A stretch of 23,071 bases of DNA from Aliitabrizicola sp031408575 (GTDB lineage: Bacteria; Pseudomonadota; Alphaproteobacteria; Rhodobacterales; Rhodobacteraceae): positions 1-23,071 of the forward strand of contig JANNWS010000100.1 in the NCBI GenBank assembly GCA_031408575.1, in the 5' to 3' direction. The position numbers and the translations under genes were made by a program. Of this stretch, positions 8,645 to 15,941 are shown one piece after another (within the stretch, counting starts at the first letter, position 1; every line of letters starts with the position of its first letter). The notes beneath the pieces are model-generated. The model worked only from the letters and a program-made list of their open reading frames with translations, was not told where the DNA came from and made no database searches.

Positions 8645-9586
8645 CTATTCCGCAGGCTTGATTTCTGCCCGCGTGTCGGCTCCGCGCCCGAAGTCTGGGG
8701 CTGCCGTATCTTGTCCAGCTTCGATGATACCGCGTCGGATCGCGCGAGTCCTCGTAAAATATTCATGCAGGTGCGGGCCGTCGCCAAGCCGGATCGCGCG
8801 CTGCAGGGCGAACAGCTCCTCGGTGAACCGCCCGAGGATATCCAGCGTCGCTTCCTTGTTGGTCAGGAACACGTCGCGCCACATCGTCGGGTCGCTGGCC
8901 GCGATACGGGTAAAGTCGCGGAAACCGGCGGCCGAATACTTGATAACCTCGCTGTCGGTCACCCTTCGCAGGTCGTCGGCAACACCGACCATCGTATAGG
9001 CAATCAGGTGTGGTGTGTGACTTGTCACGGCCAGCACCAGATCGTGGTGGGGGGCGTCCATTTCATCAACATTCGCACCCATCGCCTCAAGCAAGGCACG
9101 CAGGCGGGCGACTGCTTTGGGATCGTTGGTCGGCAGCGGCGTCAGCAGCCACCATCGGTTCTGGAACAGCGTCGCAAAGCCGGAATGCGGGCCGGAATGT
9201 TCGGTGCCGGCAATCGGGTGGCCGGGAATGAATTGCACCCCGTCCGGCAGGTGCGGGGCCACGGCGGCGATCACCGCCTGCTTGACCGAACCTACATCGG
9301 TGACAGTGGCACCGGGGGCAAGGTGCGGTCCGATCTCGGCCGCCAGCGCGTCCATCGCACCGATCGGCACGGCCAGCACCACAAGATCGGCGCCCTTCAC
9401 GGCGTCCGCCGCCGTGTCGGTCACGCGGTCGCAGAACCCGATCTCCAGTGCCGCCGTGCGCGTTTCAGCCGACCGCGCATAGCCCACGATTTCGCCCGCC
9501 AACCCCCCGGCCTTCATTGCATGGGCCATGGACGACGCGATCAGGCCAAGCCCGATCAGCGCCACACGGTCGTAAATCGGCGTCAT
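8645..9586 (-). CDS. tyrC: Prephenate/arogenate dehydrogenase (TyrA/TyrC type)
   Basis: This enzyme oxidatively decarboxylates prephenate and/or arogenate in tyrosine biosynthesis, using NAD(P)+. The 313-residue protein starts with a Rossmann fold, VALIGLGLIASS (8-19), where the third Gly of the fingerprint is Ala. It continues with TDVGSVK, the substrate-site PGHPIAGTEHSGP, and SHTPHLIAYTM in the helical C-terminal domain. These are hallmarks of the family, and there is no chorismate mutase or ACT domain attached. Its ATG (9586-9584) overlaps the hisC stop by one base (TGATG), indicating translational coupling. Pairing with an HisC-type aminotransferase fits an aminotransferase that also serves the aromatic pathway. 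Prephenate and arogenate specificity cannot be separated from sequence alone. Confidence 0.92.
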   Translation of the reverse strand: MTPIYDRVALIGLGLIASSMAHAMKAGGLAGEIVGYARSAETRTAALEIGFCDRVTDTAADAVKGADLVVLAVPIGAMDALAAEIGPHLAPGATVTDVGSVKQAVIAAVAPHLPDGVQFIPGHPIAGTEHSGPHSGFATLFQNRWWLLTPLPTNDPKAVARLRALLEAMGANVDEMDAPHHDLVLAVTSHTPHLIAYTMVGVADDLRRVTDSEVIKYSAAGFRDFTRIAASDPTMWRDVFLTNKEATLDILGRFTEELFALQRAIRLGDGPHLHEYFTRTRAIRRGIIEAGQDTAAPDFGRGADTRAEIKPAE

Positions 9587-10671
9587 CACCTTTGGCCCTT
9601 GAACTGTGCCACCGCATGAACGATCCGCCGACATGAGGATTCGTCGCCGACGGTGATCCGCAGGCAATGCGGCAGCTTGTAGCCCGCAACCAGCCGCACC
9701 AGCAGGCCCTGCGATTTGAGGTAGGCATCGCAGTTTTCCGCTTCGGCGGCGTCGGCAAACCGGGCCAGCACAAAATTCGCGGTCGATGTATCCGAAGGCA
9801 CCCCCATCTCGGCCAGCGATTCCGCCAGCCAGGCCCGCATCCGGGTATTCTCGGTGCGGCAGCGCGCCGCATGATCCTGATCGCGCACTGCCGCCTCGGC
9901 GACGTCAAGCTGCGTGGTCGAAAGGTTGAACGGCCCGCGGATGCGGTTCAGCACGTCGATGATCGCCTTCGGGCCATAGCCCCAGCCGATGCGAAGTCCG
10001 CCCAACCCGTAAATCTTCGAAAAGGTCCGCGTCATCACCACGTTCTCGCGCGCCTCGATCAGGGCCTTGCCGCCGTCATAAGCCTCGACATATTCCGCAT
10101 AGGCGCCATCGAGCACCAGAATCGCCTGTTTCGGCAGCCCTTCGGCCAGCCGCGCCATGTCTTTCGCCCCCACCATCGTGCCGGTCGGATTGTTCGGGTT
10201 GGCGATGAACACAAGCTTGGTCTTTTTGGTGCAGGCTGCAAGAATTGCATCCACATCTGCCGTCCGCTCGCGTTCCGGCACTTCGATCGGGGTAGCCCCC
10301 ACAGCAAGGCTGGAGATGCGGTACATAAGGAAGCCATGTTCGGTATGGATCACCTCATCGCCCGGCCCGGCATAGGCCTGACACAGGAAGGTAATGATCT
10401 CATCCGAACCGGCACCGCAGATCACACGGCCGGCGTCCAGACCATGCACATCGGCTATGGCCTGACGCAGGCTTGCGTGGTCGGTGTTGGGGTAGCGGTG
10501 CAATTGGTGAACCGACCGCAGGAATACTTCTTTCGCGCGTTCCGACGGCCCGAAGGGGTTTTCGTTGGAGCTGAGTTTCACCACGTTCGACATGCCCGCG
10601 ATATGCGCCTGACCGCCCTGATAAAGGGCGATATTCAGGATGCCCGGCTGGGGGCGGATCGCGTCAGTCAT
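9586..10671 (-). CDS. hisC: Histidinol-phosphate aminotransferase
   Basis: This is a fold-type I PLP aminotransferase of 361 residues that converts imidazole-acetol phosphate to histidinol phosphate. The PLP lysine is K219 in TFSKIYGL, D188 sits in VLDGAYAEY, NPNNPTG lies at 158-164, and R228 is in GLRIGWG. The opening LSSNENPFGPS (34-44) is also typical. GGAG lies 8 bases before the ATG. The gene is not with the other histidine genes of the window but is coupled to the tyrosine-branch dehydrogenase, so its product probably also transaminates aromatic keto acids such as prephenate or phenylpyruvate; this is inference from context. An 81-base gap separates it from the yqhA-like gene upstream, and I found no convincing promoter there. 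Confidence 0.93.
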   Translation of the reverse strand: MTDAIRPQPGILNIALYQGGQAHIAGMSNVVKLSSNENPFGPSERAKEVFLRSVHQLHRYPNTDHASLRQAIADVHGLDAGRVICGAGSDEIITFLCQAYAGPGDEVIHTEHGFLMYRISSLAVGATPIEVPERERTADVDAILAACTKKTKLVFIANPNNPTGTMVGAKDMARLAEGLPKQAILVLDGAYAEYVEAYDGGKALIEARENVVMTRTFSKIYGLGGLRIGWGYGPKAIIDVLNRIRGPFNLSTTQLDVAEAAVRDQDHAARCRTENTRMRAWLAESLAEMGVPSDTSTANFVLARFADAAEAENCDAYLKSQGLLVRLVAGYKLPHCLRITVGDESSCRRIVHAVAQFKGQR

Positions 10672-10752
10672 AGGCGGTCTCCGAGGTGTCGCGGCAATCT
10701 CTAGCGGTGGCCGGGTTCTTAGGCCAGCGGGAACTTGGCCGTCGTCCGGGCG

Positions 10753-11286
10753 CTAACTCTTCGACCGCGCGGTCATCCAGTCCATTGCGGCCAGCATCAC
10801 ACCGGACACTACAAAAGTCAGGTGGATCACAACGAACCAGTAAAGCTCGGTCTCGCCGAATTTGGCATCGGCAACAGAGTCTCCGATTTCCATGAAGCGC
10901 TTCAGCAGGTGAATCCCCGAGATGGCCACGATCGACGCGATCAGCTTCATTTTCAGGCCCGAGAAATCCACCGTTCCCATCCAGTCGGGACGATCACCAC
11001 CATCGTCGATATCCAGCTTGGAGACAAAATTCTCATAGCCCGAGAACAGCACGATGAGCAGCAGATTGGCCGCCAGCGTCAGGTCGATCAACGTCAAGGT
11101 GACAAGGATCACATCTTCCGCTGTCAGCGTCATGATCTGCGGGGCGTAATAGGCCACATCACGCAGAAACACGACCATCAGCATGCCCAAAGACACAACC
11201 AGCCCCAGGTACATAGGTGCCATCAGCCAACGCGACATGAACAGAACCTGTTCAAAGCGCCGTTCAATCATGGGCTTTTGCGTCAT
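10753..11286 (-). CDS. YqhA/UPF0114 family membrane protein
   Basis: The 177-residue protein matches the small UPF0114 (YqhA) family of inner-membrane proteins. Its start, IERRFEQVLFMSRWLMAPMYLG, is followed by a hydrophobic stretch, then DLTLAANLLLIVLFSGYENFVS and KLIASIVAISGIHLLKRFM, the family's most conserved blocks. Three or four transmembrane helices are predicted. The molecular function of the family is not established. I chose ATG 11286; a longer frame begins only with a TTG, and a second ATG (11271) would give the shorter form starting IERRFEQ. AGGGAG lies about 10 bases upstream. It could be the first gene of the hisC transcript, but nothing in its predicted role links it to amino-acid synthesis. 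Confidence 0.85.
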   Translation of the reverse strand: MTQKPMIERRFEQVLFMSRWLMAPMYLGLVVSLGMLMVVFLRDVAYYAPQIMTLTAEDVILVTLTLIDLTLAANLLLIVLFSGYENFVSKLDIDDGGDRPDWMGTVDFSGLKMKLIASIVAISGIHLLKRFMEIGDSVADAKFGETELYWFVVIHLTFVVSGVMLAAMDWMTARSKS

Positions 11287-11442
11287 CGGTCGGGTTGCTC
11301 CCTGCAAGCGTGGCGGGCTCTGCCGCTGATGGGGCTAGATAGGGCGTGGTCCGTGCCATTTCAGCGGGAAAGTGGCTTTGCCAGCGTGTTTTCTGCAGGG
11401 TGTGGCTTTTGTCTGATGCCCGAACGCCAGATGCCCGACATC

Positions 11443-11475
11443 AAAAGGCCGCTGCCAGTACGGCAGCGGCCTTTT
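11443..11475 (-). terminator. Intrinsic terminator of rpsD
   Basis: A perfect 14-bp stem (AAAAGGCCGCTGCC with GGCAGCGGCCTTTT) closes a 5-base loop, beginning about 30 bases past the rpsD stop. The U-tract is formed by the stem's distal TTTT. The element would work in both directions, but rpsD is the only gene ending near it. Confidence 0.85.
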
Positions 11476-11504
11476 GTGTATCGATTCCAGACCGGGTAAG
11501 GCGA

Positions 11505-12125
11505 TCAGTTCTTGGCGTAGTATTCCACGACAAGGTTCGGTTCCATCACGACCGGATACGGCACATCGCCCAGCGACGGGGTGCGCACGAATTTCACGAT
11601 CAGCTTGGAATTGTCGACTTCCAGATAGTCCGGAACGTCACGCTCGGTCAGCTGGATCGCTTCCAGAATCAGCGCCATCTGCTTGGATTTCTGGCGAACC
11701 TCGATCAGGTCGCCTTCCTTGACGCGGTAGGACGCGATGTTCACGCGGCTTCCGTTCACCATGACATGGCCATGGTTCACGAACTGGCGTGCCGCGAAGA
11801 TCGTCGCAACCAGCTTGGCGCGGTAAACGACGGCATCAAGACGACGCTCCAGCAAACCCACCAACATCTCGCCGGTGTCGCCTTTGACACGCTCGGCTTC
11901 GGTGAAGATCTTGCGGAACTGCTTTTCGGTCAGGTCGCCGTAGTAACCCTTCAGCTTTTGCTTGGCGCGCAGTTGCGTGCCGAAGTCGGAAAGCTTGTTC
12001 TTGCGGCGCTGGCCATGCTGGCCGGGGCCGTATTCGCGCTTGTTCACCGGGGATTTCGGACGGCCCCAGATGTTTTCGCCCATGCGGCGGTCAATTTTAT
12101 GCTTGGCAGAGGTGCGTTTGGTCAC
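11505..12125 (-). CDS. rpsD: 30S ribosomal protein S4
   Basis: S4 is a primary 16S rRNA-binding protein that starts small-subunit assembly. The 206-residue product opens TKRTSAKHKIDRRMGENIWG and carries the S4 RNA-binding domain, with ERRLDAVVYRAKL and ARQFVNHGHVMVNG (about 95-125). The N-terminal zinc Cys cluster found in some S4 proteins is absent, so this is the C-minus form, usual in alphaproteobacteria. The start codon is GTG (12125-12123), supported by AAGGAG 8 bases upstream and the conserved N terminus. The gene is monocistronic here, between its own promoter (12305-12332) and terminator (11443-11475). S4 autoregulates through mRNA leaders in other bacteria, and the leader here contains two hairpins. 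Confidence 0.97.
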   Translation of the reverse strand: MTKRTSAKHKIDRRMGENIWGRPKSPVNKREYGPGQHGQRRKNKLSDFGTQLRAKQKLKGYYGDLTEKQFRKIFTEAERVKGDTGEMLVGLLERRLDAVVYRAKLVATIFAARQFVNHGHVMVNGSRVNIASYRVKEGDLIEVRQKSKQMALILEAIQLTERDVPDYLEVDNSKLIVKFVRTPSLGDVPYPVVMEPNLVVEYYAKN

Positions 12126-12160
12126 CGCTGTTCTCCTTCAGTTAGGTTTGCCCTCGGCTG

Positions 12161-12189
12161 ATCCGAAAACCGGTTCCCGTTTTTCGGGC
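12161..12189 (-). repeat. Small palindromic element in the rpsD leader
   Basis: CCGAAAA (12163-12169) and TTTTCGG (12181-12187) form a 7-bp stem around CCGGTTCCCGT. The sequence, especially GAAAACCGGTT with a matching TTTTCGG, resembles short dispersed palindromes familiar from alphaproteobacterial intergenic regions. It lies 38 bases or more upstream of the rpsD start, so it would be transcribed in the leader. There is no second copy in this window. Confidence 0.4.
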
Positions 12190-12270
12190 CTCGGGCATGG
12201 TTACGAAGGGCGTTGTCCTCTGGCCTTGCAACCCGACAGGCATCCCCTTGCGGGGGCCACCAACACCAAT

Positions 12271-12295
12271 GAAAAACCCCGGACTTTCATCCGGG
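12271..12295 (-). terminator. Hairpin with T-run between the Hint gene and rpsD
   Basis: On the minus strand CCCGGA-TGAAAG-TCCGGG is followed directly by GTTTTTC, the form of an intrinsic terminator. It is 44 bases past the Hint gene stop, so it most simply ends that transcript. It also lies immediately downstream of the predicted rpsD promoter, so rpsD transcripts would carry it at their 5' end. Confidence 0.7.
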
Positions 12296-12304
12296 ATTGC
12301 GCGG

Positions 12305-12332
12305 TTTATACAGTCGCCGGTGGCGGTGTCAA
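12305..12332 (-). promoter_or_regulatory. Near-consensus sigma-70 promoter of rpsD
   Basis: On the minus strand TTGACA (12327-12332), a 16-base spacer and TATAAA (12305-12310) form an almost perfect housekeeping promoter, fitting a ribosomal protein gene. Initiation would be near 12298, giving a leader of about 170 bases before rpsD. The -35 box lies 6 bases past the Hint gene stop. Confidence 0.75.
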
Positions 12333-12338
12333 CGCCCC

Positions 12339-13406
12339 TTACGCCACCAGATCATACCGCAGGATCGCGGCCTCCGGCCCCGACAGGTTGCGCCGGGCAT
12401 AGTCACCATAGCTGTATGGATTATCTGCAATGCCAGGCAAAACCGAAAGCAGCGCCTCGCGCTGCGTCGGGTCCACCATGTCAAGCGAGGTGTTGGAGGG
12501 ATGGAAGCTTTCGGTTTCCAGCCCGTTGGCCCAGACGATCTGGTGCTGCTCCATCAGGACATGCACGTAAGTCACATCGCGCAGCGACTGATCCACCGTG
12601 ATCGACAGGTCGTTCAACAGGTCTTCGGCGGCGATCAGCACTTCATCCGTATTGAACAGCGCCTGCGCTGCGGGGCCGCGCACCAGCATCCGGTGCTGCG
12701 GCGACACAAGCAGATCGCCGTCGGGTTGCCCCAGACCGAATGCATTGGCGCGGATGCGGATCGGGCGCAGATGCGGCATCGCATAGAGCCGCGCACCGGT
12801 CATGCGGCGGTGGCCGCTCCACATTACGGGTTGTGCGCCGTTGTCCTTCGTCGAAACCCGGTCACCAGGGCGCAGGGTTTCGATCAGGCGATGCCCATCG
12901 GGCGTCAGCAGCCGCGTGCCGGGGGTAAAACAGATCACGCCACCGGCCGACCGCGCGCCCGCGGCTGGAACATTGCGATCTATCGCAGTGCGGACCACCC
13001 ACAATTCGCGATCCGCAGGCGGCACATCCCCCACGAACAGCAGCAACCGTGCCGCCGTCTGCGCAACGTCAAGGATGCTGACCGTGTAACTTTGCAGCCC
13101 GTCGGTCACGACAAAGCCCTGATGGGGCGTGCTGTCGCCTGCGTCCTCGGCCAACTCAGACCGCCCGGGCGCCAGCGCCGCCCCAATCAGCCGGCGCACT
13201 GCGCGCGCGGCACGACGCCGCACTTCGTCCACCCCCTCGGCCCCGTTCAGTTGCAAAACGCCCTGCGCCCCGTCGACGCGCACAGGCTCACCCGTCCAGC
13301 GCCACGCGGCCCCGGTGATAAGCATGTCCAGCGATGCGGCCCCACGCCCGTCTACTTCTGTCTGTGACCAGGAGATGACAAACGTGCCACAAGAGCCCGT
13401 TTTCAT
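12339..13406 (-). CDS. Hint (hedgehog/intein) domain protein
   Basis: This 355-residue protein has an N-terminal region without recognised motifs (about 1-155) followed by a Hint domain. The domain starts GVICFTPGTRLLTPDG with Cys159 at the expected self-cleavage position. LRPGDRVST follows, then SPQHRM (235-240), matching the (T/S)xxH block, and YVHVLMEQHQIVWANGLETESFHP (about 280-302), a conserved end block of the Hint_2 type common in Rhodobacterales. Hint domains rearrange the peptide bond before their first Cys, so an autoprocessing role is likely but the substrate and purpose are unknown to me. There is no signal peptide. ATG 13406 is the only good start near a purine-rich AGGCATAGG. 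An AT-rich leader with an inverted repeat precedes it. Confidence 0.8.
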   Translation of the reverse strand: MKTGSCGTFVISWSQTEVDGRGAASLDMLITGAAWRWTGEPVRVDGAQGVLQLNGAEGVDEVRRRAARAVRRLIGAALAPGRSELAEDAGDSTPHQGFVVTDGLQSYTVSILDVAQTAARLLLFVGDVPPADRELWVVRTAIDRNVPAAGARSAGGVICFTPGTRLLTPDGHRLIETLRPGDRVSTKDNGAQPVMWSGHRRMTGARLYAMPHLRPIRIRANAFGLGQPDGDLLVSPQHRMLVRGPAAQALFNTDEVLIAAEDLLNDLSITVDQSLRDVTYVHVLMEQHQIVWANGLETESFHPSNTSLDMVDPTQREALLSVLPGIADNPYSYGDYARRNLSGPEAAILRYDLVA

Positions 13407-13413
13407 ACCTGTA

Positions 13414-13455
13414 TGCCTGCTCTTATTAGTTTTATTGCATATGTTGTAGCAGGCA
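13414..13455. repeat. Inverted repeat in front of the Hint gene
   Basis: TGCCTGCT (13414-13421) and AGCAGGCA (13448-13455) are perfect 8-bp arms separated by 26 AT-rich bases. They lie 8 to 49 bases upstream of the Hint start codon. They could be a leader hairpin sequestering the ribosome site, or an operator. No protein is assigned. Confidence 0.4.
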
Positions 13456-13500
13456 GATTGCCGTGGTGCTAGGGCTTGCGCGCAACAGAATGTCGAAGTT

Positions 13501-13547
13501 TGCGGGTGAAACGCAAGGATCTGCGTGGATCACGCCCTTCACCCGCA
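13501..13547 (-). terminator. Stem-loop overlapping the nrdJ stop codon
   Basis: TGCGGGTGAA and TTCACCCGCA are perfect 10-bp arms around a 27-base loop. On the minus strand the first arm contains the last two sense codons and the TGA of nrdJ. No T-run follows, so it is either a factor-dependent end or an mRNA 3' stabiliser rather than a classical intrinsic terminator. Confidence 0.4.
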
Positions 13548-15815
13548 CTTTGAAAAGCCGCAAGACGCGCAGGTCATACACCCTTCGACCATCCGCAATT
13601 CATAGCTGCCGCAGCTGGAACAGGCTTTGGCGGATGCGGCGAGCACGGCGATTTCGGCCCTCGGATCGGACTTCAGGCCCATCCCCTCGCCGGAGATAAA
13701 ACCTATGGAAATCAGGTGGTTTTCAATCACCCCGCCAATGGCGGCAAGGATCGACGGGATATATTTTCCCTCCATCCAGGCCCCGCCGCGCGGGTCGAAC
13801 ACCGCCTTGAGTTCTTCCACCACAAAGGAAATATCGCCGCCGCGCCGGAACACGGCGCTGATCATGCGGGTCAAGGCCACGGTCCAGGCGAAATGTTCCA
13901 TGTTTTTGGAGTTGATGAACACTTCGAACGGGCGGCGATGCCCCGCGATCACCACGTCATTGATCGTGATGTAAAGCGCATGTTCCGACCCCGGCCATTT
14001 CACCTTGTAGGTCTGTCCTTCAAGGGCTGCTGGGCGGTCGAGGGGTTCCGACAGGTAGACAACTTCCGCGCCATTGCCCCGGACCTGATCCGGGACCTCT
14101 CCCGGTGCCACGTCGGTTTTCTGTGAAACGCTCAGCACGCTTCCCGTCACATCGTTGGGACGGTAGGTGGTGCAGCCTTTGCACCCCTGATCCCAGGCGG
14201 CCATGTAGACCTCTTTGAAATCCTCAAAGCTGATGTCCTCGGGGCAGTTGATGGTCTTGGAGATCGAGCTGTCGATCCATTTCTGCGCAGCTGCCTGCAT
14301 CCGCACATGGTCCAGCGGGGGCAGGGTTTGGGCATTGACGAAATGGTCGGGCATGGGCGCTTCACCGAACTTTTCGCGCCACAGGCGGACGGCGTAATCG
14401 ACGACTTCTTCTTCGGTGCGCGACCCGTCTTTTTGCAGCACCTTGCGGGTGTAGGCATAGGCAAAGACCGGCTCGATGCCGGAACTGACATTGCCCGCAT
14501 ACAGACTGATCGTGCCGGTTGGCGCGATCGACGTCAGCAGCGCGTTGCGGATGCCGTGTTTGCGGATTGCATCGCGCACGTCCGCGTCCATATGCGTCAG
14601 CGAGCCGGACGCCAGGTATTTCTCGGCATCGAACAGCGGAAACGCGCCCTTTTCCTTGGCGAGATCGACCGAGGCGAGGTATGCGGCCCGTGCGATGGCC
14701 TTCATCCAGGCTTCGGTCTGCGAGGCCGCTTTTTCCGAGCCATAGCGCAGCCCCAGCATCAAAAGCGCGTTGGCAAGGCCGGTCACGCCAAGCCCGATAC
14801 GGCGCTTTGCCTTTGCCTCGGCAGCCTGTTCGGGCAGCGGAAACCGCGAGGCATCCACGACATTATCCATCATTCTGACGGCCAGTCGCACCAGATCGTC
14901 AAGCGCCTTCTGATCCAGCTTTGCATTTGCTTCAAAGGGGTTCTTTACCAGAACCGCCAGGTTCACCGACCCGAGCAGGCAGGCCCCATAGGGCGGCAGC
15001 GGTTGCTCGCCGCAGGGGTTGGTCGCGGCAATCGTCTCGCAATACGCTAGATTGTTCATCGCGTTGATCCGGTCGATGAAGATCACGCCGGGTTCGGCCA
15101 CCTCGAAGGTATGGCGCATGATCCGGTTCCACAGATCGCGGGCCGGAAGCGTCTTGTAGACCCGGCCGCCGAAAACCAGCTCCCAAGGCCCGTCGGCTTT
15201 TACCGCGGCCATGAACGGATCAGTCACCAACACCGAAAGGTTGAACATCCGCAGACGGGAGGGGTCTTTCTTGGCCTCGATAAAGGCTTCGATGTCGGGG
15301 TGGTCGCAGCGCATCGTGGCCATCATAGCCCCGCGACGGCTGCCCGCCGACATGATCGTGCGGCACATCGCATCCCAGACATCCATGAAGGAAAGGGGAC
15401 CGGATGCATCTGCTGCAACCCCCTTCACCTCGGCCCCCTTGGGCCGGATGGTCGAGAAGTCATAGCCGATGCCGCCGCCCTGCTGCATCGTCACGGCCGC
15501 CTCTTTCAGCATCTGGAAGATGCCGCCCATGCTGTCGGGGATCGTCCCCATAACGAAGCAGTTGAAAAGCGTGACCGATCTTCCCGTTCCAGCGCCTGCC
15601 GTGATACGTCCGGCGGGCAGGTATTTGAAATCTTCGAGGGCGCTGTAAAAGCGATCTTCCCAGGTTGCAGGATCGGCCTCGTTTTCGGACAGGGAGCGGG
15701 CGATGCGGCGCCAGGTGTCTTCCACGGTTCCATCGACCGGCGTGCCGTCGACGTCCTTGAGGCGATATTTCATGTTCCAGATCTGCTCGGCGATGGGGGC
15801 GGAGAATCGGGACAT
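13539..15815 (-). CDS. nrdJ: Adenosylcobalamin-dependent ribonucleotide reductase (class II)
   Basis: NrdJ makes deoxyribonucleotides using a B12-derived radical and needs no separate radical subunit. The 758-residue protein has the catalytic NPCGE (N266, C268, E270). The redox pair is C86 (LFNCFVM) with C279 (GACLLGSVNL), and a glycine-rich MQQGGGIGYDFSTIRPKG lies at about 110-127. The C terminus (732-757) has six Cys arranged as CSSC, CMTC, a further CG and a final CG. This suggests a zinc ribbon plus the reducing tail that re-reduces the active site. I chose ATG 15815 because MSRFSAPIAEQIW is the conserved start and AAGG lies about 9 bases upstream. A promoter lies 42 bases upstream. There is no cobalamin riboswitch-sized leader and no nrdAB in the window. 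Confidence 0.95.
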   Translation of the reverse strand: MSRFSAPIAEQIWNMKYRLKDVDGTPVDGTVEDTWRRIARSLSENEADPATWEDRFYSALEDFKYLPAGRITAGAGTGRSVTLFNCFVMGTIPDSMGGIFQMLKEAAVTMQQGGGIGYDFSTIRPKGAEVKGVAADASGPLSFMDVWDAMCRTIMSAGSRRGAMMATMRCDHPDIEAFIEAKKDPSRLRMFNLSVLVTDPFMAAVKADGPWELVFGGRVYKTLPARDLWNRIMRHTFEVAEPGVIFIDRINAMNNLAYCETIAATNPCGEQPLPPYGACLLGSVNLAVLVKNPFEANAKLDQKALDDLVRLAVRMMDNVVDASRFPLPEQAAEAKAKRRIGLGVTGLANALLMLGLRYGSEKAASQTEAWMKAIARAAYLASVDLAKEKGAFPLFDAEKYLASGSLTHMDADVRDAIRKHGIRNALLTSIAPTGTISLYAGNVSSGIEPVFAYAYTRKVLQKDGSRTEEEVVDYAVRLWREKFGEAPMPDHFVNAQTLPPLDHVRMQAAAQKWIDSSISKTINCPEDISFEDFKEVYMAAWDQGCKGCTTYRPNDVTGSVLSVSQKTDVAPGEVPDQVRGNGAEVVYLSEPLDRPAALEGQTYKVKWPGSEHALYITINDVVIAGHRRPFEVFINSKNMEHFAWTVALTRMISAVFRRGGDISFVVEELKAVFDPRGGAWMEGKYIPSILAAIGGVIENHLISIGFISGEGMGLKSDPRAEIAVLAASAKACSSCGSYELRMVEGCMTCASCGFSKCG

Positions 15816-15856
15816 GCGAAATACCTTGGGATGGTGGGTGATGTTGGAGAGCATAC

Positions 15857-15885
15857 AAGATAGGGCCACATCAGCGGGGGGTCAA
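15857..15885 (-). promoter_or_regulatory. nrdJ promoter with partial NrdR-box similarity
   Basis: On the minus strand TTGACC (15880-15885), a 17-base spacer and TATCTT (15857-15862) make a good promoter with an implied start near 15850. The -10 region reads CTATCTTGT, matching the 3' half of the NrdR box consensus ACACWATATMTWGT; about 9 of 14 positions agree. Only this one partial box is visible, whereas NrdR sites usually come in pairs. Confidence 0.5.
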
Positions 15886-15941
15886 CGTTGCCATCGCGGC
15901 GCTGCCACCTATTATTGATGGGTTACGGACAGGGAATCAGT

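Noticed and set aside
15816..15941. Cobalamin riboswitch before nrdJ
   Set aside because: The promoter at 15857-15885 leaves a leader of only about 35 bases, far too short for a B12 riboswitch, and no B12-box-like sequence was seen.
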